From the NCBI GenBank assembly GCA_046080565.1, contig JBJTUF010000258.1, positions 1 through 43,071 of the forward strand: 43,071 nt of DNA. Reading direction: 5' to 3'. Positions 16,950 through 24,906 of the stretch are shown piece by piece (position 1 is the first letter of the stretch; each line of letters opens with the position of its first letter). Position numbers and translations under genes: made by a program. The DNA comes from Cuspidothrix sp046080565. GTDB taxonomy: Bacteria > Cyanobacteriota > Cyanobacteriia > Cyanobacteriales > Nostocaceae. The notes below the pieces were generated by a model. It saw only the letters and a list, made by a program, of their open reading frames with translations, did not search any database and had not been told where the DNA came from.

Positions 16950-17368
16950 TTAATTAAGTAAGTTTGATGGTAAAGATTTAGGTAATACTAATTTAACGTC
17001 AATTCAATGAAACTCACCTTGACCCCTCTCGCACAAATAAAGGGGCATTTTAACTTGTCATGAGAACCTTTAATATTTGTCAGGAAATCATGTCACAATT
17101 TTACTATTCCAGATTTGATCTTTTTTTCCTTCATGAATTATCCTTTTTAGGTTACTATATATTTTCTGAGTAAATAAAAAAGTATCTTAAACCTAAGATG
17201 AAAAAATGAAGTAGATAAATTGGATTACAACAGTCTAAATTTCTAATATCGTGGTATAAACTCGAATGAGATACAAACTGAAACTTAAAAATCATACAGG
17301 ATAAGGCTTTACCTCCTGCCTTCTGTTTTCTGCTATATTCTGTTTTTTACATCTCCTTATATCCAATT
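16950..17368. other. 419-bp intergenic region with a dispersed repeat
   Basis: The region separates the divergent PatA-like and rluD-type genes. It is AT-rich and without a supported ORF. It contains CCCCTCTC...AAAGGGGC and the second copy of the 35-bp repeat at 17276-17310, followed by CTCCTGCCTTCTG sequence. Promoters for both genes must lie here, but I cannot pick -10/-35 elements with confidence. Confidence 0.5.
17276..17310 (+). repeat. 35-bp dispersed repeat, copy 2
   Basis: AACTGAAACTTAAAAATCA followed by TACAGGATAAGGCTTT matches the copy at 8084-8118 with three differences. Both copies lie upstream of a plus-strand gene (pyrH; the pseudouridine synthase), at about 160 and 60 bases from the start. 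Confidence 0.7.
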
Positions 17369-18292
17369 GTGTCGGTAATTTATATTTCAGTCACAGAAAA
17401 TAGCGATCGCCTAGATCGTTATTTATCCCAAGAGTTATCAGAGTTGTCCCGTTCTCGTATTCAGCAATTAATAGAACAGGGTCATGTGCAAATTAATGAT
17501 CAAATTTGTACATCTAAGAAAATTCATCTCAAAACAGGCGATCGCATTACCCTAGAAATTCCTGCTATTCAACCCCTACAACTACAAGCAGCAGATATTC
17601 CCCTGGATATTCTTTACGAAGACGATGAGTTAATTATTCTCAATAAACCTGCTGGTTTGGTTGTCCACCCTGCACCTGGTCATCCTGATGGAACTTTAGT
17701 CAATGCTATCTTGGCACACTGTCCAAATTTACCAGGAATTGGTGGTGTTCAGCGTCCGGGTATAGTTCACCGTTTAGACAAAGATACAACCGGAGCGATC
17801 GCTATTGCCAAAACAGACTTAGCCTATCAACACCTACAAGCGCAACTACAGGCAAAAACCGCCCGTAGAGAATATCTAGGTTTAGTTTACGGTGTTCCCA
17901 AAACAGAAACCGGAAGTATAGACTTACCCATTGGTCGTAACCCCCAAGACCGCAAAAAAATGGCTATCGTTTCCCTAGAAGATGGTGGACGAACTGCTAT
18001 TACTCATTGGCAAGTAAAAGAACGTCTTGGCAACTATACATTAATTCATTTCCAATTAGAAACAGGGCGTACCCATCAAATTCGAGTTCATAGTGCCAAA
18101 ATGGGTCATCCTATCGTCGGCGATCCCGTTTATAGTTCTGGTCGTTCCGTCGGTGTAAATTTGCCAGGACAAGCATTACACGCTTGGAAACTCCAGCTAC
18201 AACATCCCCTTTCTGGGAAGTTAGTTCAAGTAACAGCACCCCCTCCCTCCAGCTTTACTACTTTACTGGAAGTCCTGCGTCGTCGTTGTTGA
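17369..18292 (+). CDS. RluD-type 23S rRNA pseudouridine synthase
   Basis: This 307-residue RluA/RluD-family enzyme isomerises uridine to pseudouridine in large-subunit rRNA. An N-terminal S4 RNA-binding domain (about 12-70: DRYLSQELSELSRSRIQQLI, then VQINDQ) is followed by the catalytic domain. The catalytic motif is HRLDKDTTG with the active Asp, and downstream LETGRTHQIRVH and GHPIVGDPVY are typical. The frame starts at GTG 17369 (the codons TCG GTA ATT follow). No strong Shine-Dalgarno is seen. It lies directly upstream of the phycocyanin leader, where Anabaena PCC 7120 has the pec operon. Confidence 0.92.
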   Translation: MSVIYISVTENSDRLDRYLSQELSELSRSRIQQLIEQGHVQINDQICTSKKIHLKTGDRITLEIPAIQPLQLQAADIPLDILYEDDELIILNKPAGLVVHPAPGHPDGTLVNAILAHCPNLPGIGGVQRPGIVHRLDKDTTGAIAIAKTDLAYQHLQAQLQAKTARREYLGLVYGVPKTETGSIDLPIGRNPQDRKKMAIVSLEDGGRTAITHWQVKERLGNYTLIHFQLETGRTHQIRVHSAKMGHPIVGDPVYSSGRSVGVNLPGQALHAWKLQLQHPLSGKLVQVTAPPPSSFTTLLEVLRRRC

Positions 18293-18761
18293 CAGTTTAT
18301 GGTTAACCGTTGACTGTTGCCGCCTAAAATTAAATTTTTGTGAATAACTGAGGCTTTTTGTTCATATTGTGCATCTCTCTTGAGAAGAAATTAATATCCC
18401 CCCCTAGAGGAAAAAAGTAGGAATTTTGGAAAATATTTAGAAATGTAAAATTTACACAACTTAATAAAATTCAGTAAAACCAAATATTTGTAAAAAGGCT
18501 ATAACCGACTATTTATAGGGACTTTAAGGAATATAAAAAAAATATAAAATGGTTAAAGATTGCGATTGTTTTCGATAAATGTAAAGTTCTGTAAAGAAAA
18601 TGTACTATTTTTCTCAGGTGTACTCCTTATATGTAAAGGATTTGAGGCTTTTCTTATCTGAATATCTTATTTTTTCATAATTTGTAACAAATAAAGGCTC
18701 TATGGCATTGTATAAACATAAACTGTAGGGGTTAAACAACAGAGGAAACTTGAACAAAGCA

Positions 18762-18781
18762 GGCAATTCATGAATTTTGCC
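18762..18781. repeat. Palindrome GGCAATTCATGAATTTTGCC in the cpc leader
   Basis: The core AATTCATGAATT is a perfect palindrome and is flanked by GGC/GCC. It resembles the dispersed palindrome at 12188-12203. In the mRNA it would form a hairpin about 175 bases upstream of cpcB. Confidence 0.65.
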
Positions 18782-18807
18782 AGTTTCTCATAAAGTTACC
18801 AATGCCT

Positions 18808-18851
18808 CTCATAATTTCTCGTTCTATCGAAACTAGAGAGAAGAATATGAG
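18808..18851 (+). promoter_or_regulatory. Imperfect hairpin in the cpc 5' leader
   Basis: CTCATAATTTCTC (18808-18820) can pair with GAGAAGAATATGAG (18838-18851) with small bulges, leaving a loop GTTCTATCGAAACTAGA. It would lie about 105 bases before the cpcB start in the transcript. The function is not shown. Confidence 0.45.
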
Positions 18852-18954
18852 AAAGCACATTGAGAAACACTTTGATTCAAATTCAGTTGTAAACCATACA
18901 AATTAGTATTAATTTAGACATCTCTCAACTAAGTAATTTAGGAGATTAGAGTCC

Positions 18955-19476
18955 ATGACATTAGATGTATTTTCCAAGGTTGTTTCCCAAGCCGACGCTA
19001 GAGGCGAATTCCTCAGCACAGAACAACTAGATGCTTTAGCAGCAGTTGTAGCTTCTGGTAACAAGCGTTTAGACGCTGTTAATCGCATTACAAGCAACGC
19101 CTCCGCAATTGTTACCAACGCTGCTCGTGCTTTGTTTGAAGAACAGCCCAACTTGATCGCTCCTGGCGGAAACGCTTACACCAACCGTCGCATGGCTGCT
19201 TGTCTCCGCGACATGGAAATCATCTTACGCTATGTAACCTACGCAGCAATTGCTGGTGATGCTAGTGTGTTGGATGACCGTTGCTTAAATGGTTTACGTG
19301 AAACATACCAAGCTTTGGGTACTCCTGGTGCTTCCGTAGCAGTTGGTGTTGGCAAAATGAAAGAAGCTGCGATCTCTATCGTTAACGATCCTAACGGCAT
19401 CACAAAAGGTGATTGTAGCCAGTTAGTTTCTGAATTAGCAAGCTACTTCGACCGCGCTGCGGCTGCTGTTGCCTAA
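18955..19476 (+). CDS. cpcB: Phycocyanin beta subunit
   Basis: CpcB pairs with CpcA to form the (alpha-beta) hexamers of phycobilisome rods. The 173-residue protein matches C-phycocyanin beta rather than phycoerythrocyanin beta: TLDVFSKVVSQADARGEFLS, then ALFEEQPNLIAPGGNAYTNR, and the C-terminal NDPNGITKGDCSQL. The two bilin-binding cysteines are Cys83 (RMAACLRDME) and Cys154 (KGDCSQ). The asparagine that CpcM methylates in other cyanobacteria is Asn73 (GGNAYTN). Start is the ATG at 18955 with AGGAG upstream. Strong codon bias (many AAC, GGT, CGT) fits high expression. It is the first gene of the operon, with cpcA 83 bases downstream. Confidence 0.98.
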   Translation: MTLDVFSKVVSQADARGEFLSTEQLDALAAVVASGNKRLDAVNRITSNASAIVTNAARALFEEQPNLIAPGGNAYTNRRMAACLRDMEIILRYVTYAAIAGDASVLDDRCLNGLRETYQALGTPGASVAVGVGKMKEAAISIVNDPNGITKGDCSQLVSELASYFDRAAAAVA

Positions 19477-19559
19477 TAATTCATTACAAATAGCTCAGAA
19501 GCTAAATAGAGCTTCTTCTTCTGAAAACAAGCCACTAACAATCTAGGAGATTTTCAACA

Positions 19560-20048
19560 ATGAAAACACCAATTACCGAAGCTATCGCTGCTGCTGATAC
19601 CCAAGGACGCTTTTTGAGCAACACCGAATTACAAGCAGTTAACGGTCGTTTAGTCCGTGCTGCTGCCAGCATGGAAGCTGCTCGTGGTTTAACCGCTAAC
19701 GCTCAAAAATTGATTGATGGTGCTACCAGCGCTGTTTACAGCAAATTCCCCTACACCACCTCCACACCTGGCGCTCAATTTGCTGCTGATGCTCGTGGTA
19801 AAGCAAAATGCGCTCGTGACGTTGGTCACTACCTACGCATCATCACCTATAGCTTAGTTGCTGGTGGTACAGGTCCTTTGGATGAGTTCTTAATTGCTGG
19901 TTTAGCTGAAATCAACAGTGCATTTGATTTGTCTCCTAGCTGGTATGTAGAAGCTTTGAAATCTATCAAAGCTAACCACGGTTTGAGCGGTCAAGCTGCT
20001 AACGAAGCTAACACCTACATTGACTACGCAATCAACGCTCTCAGCTAG
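19560..20048 (+). CDS. cpcA: Phycocyanin alpha subunit
   Basis: CpcA is the alpha partner of phycocyanin. The 162-residue sequence begins MKTPITEAIAAADTQGRFLS and has the single phycocyanobilin attachment site Cys84 (GKAKCARDVGHYLRIITY). The CpcE/CpcF lyase encoded downstream attaches the bilin there in characterised cyanobacteria. The phycocyanin form (KCARD, with SSPSW-like LSPSWYVEALKSIKANHGLSG) is clear. PecA, which carries phycoviolobilin, would differ in this region. A ribosome site AGGAG (in CTAGGAGATTTT) precedes the ATG. A 280-base structured gap separates it from cpcC. Confidence 0.98.
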   Translation: MKTPITEAIAAADTQGRFLSNTELQAVNGRLVRAAASMEAARGLTANAQKLIDGATSAVYSKFPYTTSTPGAQFAADARGKAKCARDVGHYLRIITYSLVAGGTGPLDEFLIAGLAEINSAFDLSPSWYVEALKSIKANHGLSGQAANEANTYIDYAINALS

Positions 20049-20328
20049 ATAGCGTCATGCCCGGAGAGGGATATAATTGTTAGATGGAGTTACCCCTAAT
20101 GGGGTTGGTCAGTTGTTCATGGGGAGTCACTGCGTAAGTTAGATTAAATATCTAACTCAAAATTAACTGGCGTTAAGACCTCCAAGATCACCCTGATTTC
20201 ACCTAGCAATTGGATCTAGCTCCGGGCATCGTTTTATCTCCAGGTAACTGAAGTTGTTAATCAGAGCGCGAAAATCATTTGTTATCAGTGGTTTTGCATG
20301 GAAATGAAAACAATAGCAGGAGAAAAAC
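20049..20328 (+). promoter_or_regulatory. Structured cpcA-cpcC intercistronic region
   Basis: This 280-base spacer holds a long-range inverted repeat, ATGCCCGGAG (20057-20066) with CTCCGGGCAT (20220-20229), extended by ATAATTG/CAATTGGAT pairing. Inside are a perfect 7-bp hairpin GTTAGAT-TAAAT-ATCTAAC (20138-20156) and CCCCTAATGGGG. The region is likely the 3' end/stability element of the abundant cpcBA message, with reduced read-through to cpcC. This is inferred from its position and from the known excess of cpcBA transcripts in cyanobacteria. Confidence 0.6.
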
Positions 20329-21189
20329 ATGGCAATTACAACGGCAGCATCAAGGCTAGGAACAGAAGCTTTTAGCAGTAAAAGTAAAATAGAACTGCGC
20401 CCAAGTGCAAGCAAAGAAGAAGTAGAATTGGTAATCCGCGCTGTTTATCGCCAAGTTCTAGGCAATGACTATATCTTGGCATCAGATCGCCTCAAAGGAC
20501 CAGAATCACTTTTACGTGATGGTAACCTAACAGTACGAGATTTTGTGCGTAGAGTGGCTAAATCAGAACTCTATAAAGCTAAATTCTTCTATAACAGTTT
20601 CCAAACTCGGTTAATTGAACTCAACTATAAGCATTTGTTGGGTCGCGCACCTTATGATGAGTCAGAAGTGACCTACCACCTAGACTTATACATTAACCAA
20701 GGTTACGACGCAGAGATAGACTCCTACATTGATTCTCAAGAATATCAAAACAGCTTTGGTGATAACGTAGTTCCTTACTATCGGGGTTTTGATTCTCAAA
20801 TAGGACAAACTGCCTCTGGTTTTACTCGGATGTTCCGGTTATATCGAGGTTATGCCAACAGCGATACTGCTCAAGTAGAAGGTTCTAAATCTCGTTTAGC
20901 CAGAGAATTGGCTAGTAATAAAACTTCCTCAGTCGTGGGACCCTCCGGCAGTAATGATAACTGGGGTTTCCGTCCTTCTGTGGATAATGCTCCTAAGCAG
21001 AATTTAGGCAATGCTGTAGGGCAATCGGATCGCGTTTACCGAATTGAAGTCGCCGGCATTCGCAATCCAGGATACCCCAGCGTGCGGCGTAGCAGCACAG
21101 TATTCATTGTACCTTATGAGCGCCTTTCAGACAAAATGCAGCAAATTCATCGAGTTGGCGGCAAAATTGTCAGCGTTACATCAACGTAA
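20329..21189 (+). CDS. cpcC: Phycobilisome rod linker polypeptide (CpcC type)
   Basis: CpcC joins phycocyanin hexamers into rods. The 286-residue protein has the PBS linker domain (about 20-180: IRAVYRQVLGNDYILASDRL, LTVRDFVRRVAKSELYK, LNYKHLLGRAPYDESEV, FGDNVVPYYRGF). After a variable linker it has a C-terminal CpcD-like domain (about 230-286: VYRIEVAGIRNPGYPSVRRS, then STVFIVPYERLSDKMQQI). The ATG at 20329 follows GCAGGAGAAAAAC, a good ribosome site. The size fits the 32-kDa rod linker. It sits before the small cap linker gene cpcD with 46 bases between them. Confidence 0.97.
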   Translation: MAITTAASRLGTEAFSSKSKIELRPSASKEEVELVIRAVYRQVLGNDYILASDRLKGPESLLRDGNLTVRDFVRRVAKSELYKAKFFYNSFQTRLIELNYKHLLGRAPYDESEVTYHLDLYINQGYDAEIDSYIDSQEYQNSFGDNVVPYYRGFDSQIGQTASGFTRMFRLYRGYANSDTAQVEGSKSRLARELASNKTSSVVGPSGSNDNWGFRPSVDNAPKQNLGNAVGQSDRVYRIEVAGIRNPGYPSVRRSSTVFIVPYERLSDKMQQIHRVGGKIVSVTST

Positions 21190-21235
21190 GGTTTAGTGCT
21201 GTCCACCGACACAACTCATCATAGGAGATATAGTA

Positions 21236-21472
21236 ATGTTCGGTCAAACCACACTCGGTTCTAGTAGTGTTTCTTCATCTGCAAGCCGAGTATTTCGTTA
21301 TGAAGTAGTCGGTTTAAAGCAAAACGAAGAAACTGACAAAAATAAACTCGACATTCGCCGTAGTGGTAGCGTGTTTATTACCGTACCCTACAACCGCATG
21401 AATGAAGAAATGCGACGCATTACCCGTCTAGGTGGCACAATCGTCAAGATTGAACCTTTAACTGTAGCATAG
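21236..21472 (+). CDS. cpcD: Phycobilisome rod-capping linker (CpcD)
   Basis: CpcD is the small linker that caps the outer end of phycocyanin rods. The 78-residue protein consists of the CpcD domain only: FRYEVVGLKQNEE, IRRSGSVFITVPYNRMNEEM and RITRLGGTIVKIEPL. This domain is homologous to the C-terminal domain of the cpcC product just upstream. A ribosome site GGAG lies about 10 bases before the ATG. The stop is followed after 19 bases by cpcE. Confidence 0.96.
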   Translation: MFGQTTLGSSSVSSSASRVFRYEVVGLKQNEETDKNKLDIRRSGSVFITVPYNRMNEEMRRITRLGGTIVKIEPLTVA

Positions 21473-21491
21473 TCAGAATTAAACCCTGGCA

Positions 21492-22322
21492 ATGATAGAA
21501 ACCAGTGGAGAAGAATATTCTGCCCAGAATGCCCCAAATCTTACGCCAGAGATTGCTATTGCTAATCTGCGATCGCCAGATTTAAGTCTCCGTTACTATG
21601 CTGCTTGGTGGTTGGGTAAGTTCCGAGTTAGTCGTCCAGAAGCCATAGATGCACTCATCGCAGCCCTAGAGGATGAAGCTGACAGAACAGAACTAGGTGG
21701 TTATCCCTTACGGCGCAATGCCGCCAGGGCGCTTGGTAAACTAGGCAACCTCAAAGCCTTACCAGGTTTAATTAAATGCTTGGAATGTAGTGATTTTTAT
21801 GTCCGTGAGGCAGCAGCCCAATCTCTGGCCATGCTGAAAGATAAAACAGCACTACCAGCACTGATTAAACTCCTAGATGGGGGAGTTGCGCAAGCTGTAC
21901 AAGTAGCAGGACTACCCCATCTTACCCAACCATATACCGCAGTCTTAGAAGCTTTGGGAGCTATGGGTGGAACTGAGGCTGTTTCCCTAGTTGAGCCTTT
22001 TTTGCAGCATCCAGTTCTTCGCTTACAATGCTCTGCGTCCAGAACCATGTACCAACTAACACAAGATCCCAAATATGGAGAGTTCTTAGTGACAGTGTTG
22101 GCTAAAGGGGATATAAAAATGCGTCGTGTTGTGTTGGGAGACTTGGGTGCTATTGGTTATTTACCAGCAGCAGAAGCGATCGCCCAAGCCCAAGTGGAAA
22201 ATAGTTTCAAACTTATTGCCTTGAAAGGATTATTAGAGTATCAACTGCCAAAACAGTCTGATACTTTTGATATATCTGAACCAGCTATCCGAGTGATGAA
22301 TTTGATGGATTCACTTTTATAG
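21492..22322 (+). CDS. cpcE: Phycocyanobilin lyase subunit alpha (CpcE)
   Basis: CpcE forms a heterodimer with CpcF that attaches phycocyanobilin to Cys84 of the phycocyanin alpha subunit. The 276-residue protein is an alpha-solenoid of HEAT-like repeats: IANLRSPDLSLRYYAAWWLG, LIAALEDEADR, RNAARALGKLGNLKALPGLI, VREAAAQSLAMLKDKTALPA and later MRRVVLGDLGAIGYLPAAEA. Start is the ATG at 21492, with CTGG but no perfect Shine-Dalgarno. Neighbouring cpcF follows after a 79-bp repeat-rich gap. Confidence 0.95.
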   Translation: MIETSGEEYSAQNAPNLTPEIAIANLRSPDLSLRYYAAWWLGKFRVSRPEAIDALIAALEDEADRTELGGYPLRRNAARALGKLGNLKALPGLIKCLECSDFYVREAAAQSLAMLKDKTALPALIKLLDGGVAQAVQVAGLPHLTQPYTAVLEALGAMGGTEAVSLVEPFLQHPVLRLQCSASRTMYQLTQDPKYGEFLVTVLAKGDIKMRRVVLGDLGAIGYLPAAEAIAQAQVENSFKLIALKGLLEYQLPKQSDTFDISEPAIRVMNLMDSLL

Positions 22323-22401
22323 TCAGTAGTCAGTTGTTAATTGTCAGTTGCAAAACTAAACAACTGCTGACTACTGACCACTGACCACTGACAACGGAAA
22401 A
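22323..22401 (+). repeat. Inverted-repeat spacer between cpcE and cpcF
   Basis: AGTCAGTAGTCAGTTGTT at the left and AACAACTGCTGACTACTGAC at the right can pair over an AATTGTCAGTTGCAAAACTA loop, followed by TGACCAC heptamer repeats. The transcript must form a long hairpin between the two lyase subunit genes. It may be an inserted repeat element. Confidence 0.7.
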
Positions 22402-22998
22402 ATGGATGAACTAATTCAGGCTATTACCGCAGCAGAAACACCATCCCAACTGGTGATAGCGGTTAAAAATCTGGCAGCAGCCAAAAATCCATCGGCAATT
22501 CCCAACTTAATCGCTGTTTTTGGTTATAACAATCCTGAAGCGGCGATAGTGGCAGTAGCAGCATTAACAGAGTTGGGAGAAATAGCAGTTCCACCATTGC
22601 TAGACCAAATTGATGATTATAACTATGGCGCACGGGCTTATTCGATTCGCACTTTAGCAGCGATCGCAGATCCCCGTGCTTTAGATATTCTCATCTCCAC
22701 TGCAATTACTGACTTTGCCCCCAGTGTCCGCCGTGCTGCCGCTAGGGGACTAGGAAAATTGCACTGGCATAAATTAGAGCCTGGGTCAGTTGAAATAGCT
22801 ATTAACCGCACCTTAGACACACTAATCCTCATCTGCCAAGATACAGATTGGTCAATTCGCTATGCGGCTATTGTTGGTTTACAAGCTTTAGCTGAAGAGG
22901 ATTTGGTGCGATCGCCTATTTTGGCTCAATTTCAATTAATGCTGACTAACGACATCGAAAAAGCAGTTCGCGCTCGTGTTCAGATGGCCTTAGCCTAA
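22402..22998 (+). CDS. cpcF: Phycocyanobilin lyase subunit beta (CpcF)
   Basis: CpcF is the second subunit of the CpcE/CpcF bilin lyase. The 198-residue protein is built of HEAT-like repeats (AKNPSAIPNLIAVFGYNNPE, IVAVAALTELGEIAVPPLL, YGARAYSIRTLAAIADPRAL, VRRAAARGLGKLHWH, WSIRYAAIVGLQALAEE). CpcF proteins are close to 200 residues, so it appears complete. The ATG at 22402 follows AACGGAAAA. The start of cpcG1 is 62 bases past its stop. Confidence 0.95.
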   Translation: MDELIQAITAAETPSQLVIAVKNLAAAKNPSAIPNLIAVFGYNNPEAAIVAVAALTELGEIAVPPLLDQIDDYNYGARAYSIRTLAAIADPRALDILISTAITDFAPSVRRAAARGLGKLHWHKLEPGSVEIAINRTLDTLILICQDTDWSIRYAAIVGLQALAEEDLVRSPILAQFQLMLTNDIEKAVRARVQMALA

Positions 22999-23060
22999 TA
23001 TCAAGGCAGTAAATAGCCAGTAAACAGATTTATATACCATATAACAAGGTAAAAGTAAAG

Positions 23061-23897
23061 ATGTCAATACCACTACTAGAATATAAGCCCAAATCCCAAA
23101 ACCAGAGGGTAGAAGGTTACGAAGTTCCTAACGAAGACACCCCAACTATTTATTGCTTAGATCGGGCTACATCTGATCAAGATATTGATAGTATCATTTG
23201 GGCTGCATACCGCCAAATTTTCAGTGAACACCTGATTTTAGCCAGCTATCGGCAAAAATCTTTAGAATCACAACTACGGACTCGATCAATTACCGTTCGT
23301 GATTTTATCCGGGGTTTAGGTAAATCAGAAGTTTACCGCACCCAAGTGGGAGATACAAACTCCAACTATCGCCTAGTTGACATCACCTTAAAACGGTTCT
23401 TAGGCCGGGCTGCTTACAACAAAGAAGAAGAAATTGCTTGGTCTATTGTCATTGCTACCAAAGGTTTGCACGGGTTTATAGATGATTTGTTGTTATCCGA
23501 TGAGTATATAGACAACTTTGGTGATGATATTGTCCCTTACCAACGTCGTCGTTTTGGCGATCGCCCCTTTAATCTAGTTAACCCCCGTTATGGTGCTAAC
23601 TGGCGCGATACTCAAAATATTCGTGGTTTGGCAGGTCGTTCCTACTACAACATCCGCACATCAGGACAACTGACTACAGCAGATATCCGTCGAGCAATTC
23701 CGGCCAACTTCTTCATCATGGCTGGGTCTATTATTACCAACGAATACAACTACCAACGCAGTTTGGCCACCGCCCAATCTTACGTTAGTAGCGGTGATAT
23801 TCCTGATACAAGCAGAGATAATCAAGAACAACCCACAGTTAAACCTGTAGCAGTTTCCTTACCTTATCGTTACATCCCTGGAATCGCTAAAAATTAG
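23061..23897 (+). CDS. cpcG1: Phycobilisome rod-core linker CpcG (copy 1)
   Basis: Rod-core linkers attach phycocyanin rods to the allophycocyanin core. The 278-residue protein starts SIPLLEYKPKSQNQRVEGYE and contains the linker domain (IDSIIWAAYRQIFSEH, ITVRDFIRGLGKSEVYR, YRLVDITLKRFLGRAAYNKEEEIAWSIVI, NFGDDIVPYQRRRFGDRPFN). A C-terminal region of about 80 residues has no membrane segment. It is the longest of the four copies and corresponds in order and size to CpcG1 of Anabaena. AAGG precedes the ATG. Confidence 0.96.
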   Translation: MSIPLLEYKPKSQNQRVEGYEVPNEDTPTIYCLDRATSDQDIDSIIWAAYRQIFSEHLILASYRQKSLESQLRTRSITVRDFIRGLGKSEVYRTQVGDTNSNYRLVDITLKRFLGRAAYNKEEEIAWSIVIATKGLHGFIDDLLLSDEYIDNFGDDIVPYQRRRFGDRPFNLVNPRYGANWRDTQNIRGLAGRSYYNIRTSGQLTTADIRRAIPANFFIMAGSIITNEYNYQRSLATAQSYVSSGDIPDTSRDNQEQPTVKPVAVSLPYRYIPGIAKN

Positions 23898-23909
23898 TGA
23901 TTGGTAAAA

Positions 23910-24010
23910 GGCAAGAGGCAAGAGGCAAAAGGCAAGAGGCAAGAGGCAAAAGGAAAGATAAATACTATTCCCTATTCCCTGTTCCCTGTTCCCTGTTCCC
24001 TAACAACTAA
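23910..24010. repeat. STRR arrays between cpcG1 and cpcG2
   Basis: AAGAGGC/AAAAGGC heptamers (23910-23953) are followed by TTCCCTG/TTCCCTA heptamers (23971-24001) and ACTAACA repeats. The two heptamers are nearly complementary in part, so the transcript can fold back here. It lies within the phycocyanin operon. Confidence 0.85.
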
Positions 24011-24022
24011 CAACTAACAAAC

Positions 24023-24766
24023 ATGACAATACCTTTACTAGAATATAAACCCAGTTCTCAAAATCAGAGAGTTTCTGGTTATGAAGTTCCTAATGAAGAT
24101 ACACCCACAATTTACCGCATCGAAGACTATGCCTTTGGTGGAGAAGTAGAAGAATTAATTTGGGCTGCTTACCGTCAACTTTTTAGTGAACACGTAATTC
24201 TCAAATTTTACCGCCAAACTAATTTAGAATCCCAGGTAAAAAATAAAGCCATTACCGTCCGGGATTTTATTCGGGGTTTAGCTAAATCTGAAGCTTTCCA
24301 AAGTTTAGTAATTCAGACTAATTCTAACTACAGATTAGTAGAAATTGGACTAAAGCGCCTATTAGGTCGCGCCCCTTACAACAAAGAAGAAGAAATTGCT
24401 TGGTCAATTGTCATTGCTAACAAAGGTTGGGGCGGTTTCGTGGATGCTTTGTTAGAGTCTGAAGAATATCAAAGCAACTTTGGCGAAAACATCGTTCCTT
24501 ACCAAAGACGGCGTTATAAAGACAGACCCTTTAATTTGGTAACACCACGATACAGCGACTACTGGCGTGACCAACTAGAAGAAGCTCGTTATAAATGGGG
24601 TGACATTAAAAACTTTTTGGATATGGCAAATTCCATTAAGATTAAGACAGTGACCTACACACCAGTTAGCACTGCTAATATCCAAATTCCTAACACTACA
24701 AAGGAAACAATACCTACAGGTATTCCGGTTTCCATCAGCCCTAGTGCTAGTTTTCCTGTAGGCTAA
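24023..24766 (+). CDS. cpcG2: Phycobilisome rod-core linker CpcG (copy 2)
   Basis: A 247-residue rod-core linker paralogue with the same N-terminus (TIPLLEYKPSSQNQRVSGYE) and linker domain (VEELIWAAYRQLFSEHVILK, ITVRDFIRGLAKSEAF, VEIGLKRLLGRAPYNKEEEI, NFGENIVPYQRRRYKDRPFN). The C-terminal ~55 residues differ from those of the other copies (Thr/Pro-rich, PVSTANIQIPNTTKE) and lack a hydrophobic segment. The variable tail is where CpcG copies are expected to choose their core docking site. The ATG at 24023 follows the heptamer arrays. Confidence 0.95.
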   Translation: MTIPLLEYKPSSQNQRVSGYEVPNEDTPTIYRIEDYAFGGEVEELIWAAYRQLFSEHVILKFYRQTNLESQVKNKAITVRDFIRGLAKSEAFQSLVIQTNSNYRLVEIGLKRLLGRAPYNKEEEIAWSIVIANKGWGGFVDALLESEEYQSNFGENIVPYQRRRYKDRPFNLVTPRYSDYWRDQLEEARYKWGDIKNFLDMANSIKIKTVTYTPVSTANIQIPNTTKETIPTGIPVSISPSASFPVG

Positions 24767-24906
24767 ATAGTTCGTTAATTATCAGGGGAATCTCGGTGAC
24801 AAAAGTGAAAAAGTTTGTATTTTTTTAAGGATTTTAATTTTGGTTACTTTACTAACTATGACGACATTTTAAGATGCCAACTTTACTAAAAGGCAGGTTC
24901 TTGAAA

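Larger units (their letters stand above)
18293..18954 (+). promoter_or_regulatory. Phycocyanin operon leader/promoter region
   Basis: A 662-bp AT-rich region without a supported ORF lies ahead of cpcB. It contains TGTAAAATTTACA (near 18445), repeated TGTAAAG motifs (18580-18640), a possible -10 element TATAAA at 18711-18716, a near-perfect palindrome GGCAATTCATGAATTTTGCC at 18762-18781 and an imperfect long hairpin at 18808-18851. It ends with the ribosome site AGGAG about 11 bases before the ATG. A long structured cpc leader is known from other cyanobacteria. The exact start of transcription is an inference. Confidence 0.6.

Noticed and set aside
18955..20048. cpcB/cpcA considered as phycoerythrocyanin pecB/pecA
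   Set aside because: The bilin-site contexts and the N-termini (TLDVFSKVV; MKTPITEAI) fit phycocyanin.
24874..24906. cpcL start at 24874
   Set aside because: PTLLKGRFLK is not part of the CpcG family start; MAIPLLEYKP at 24907 aligns with the other copies.
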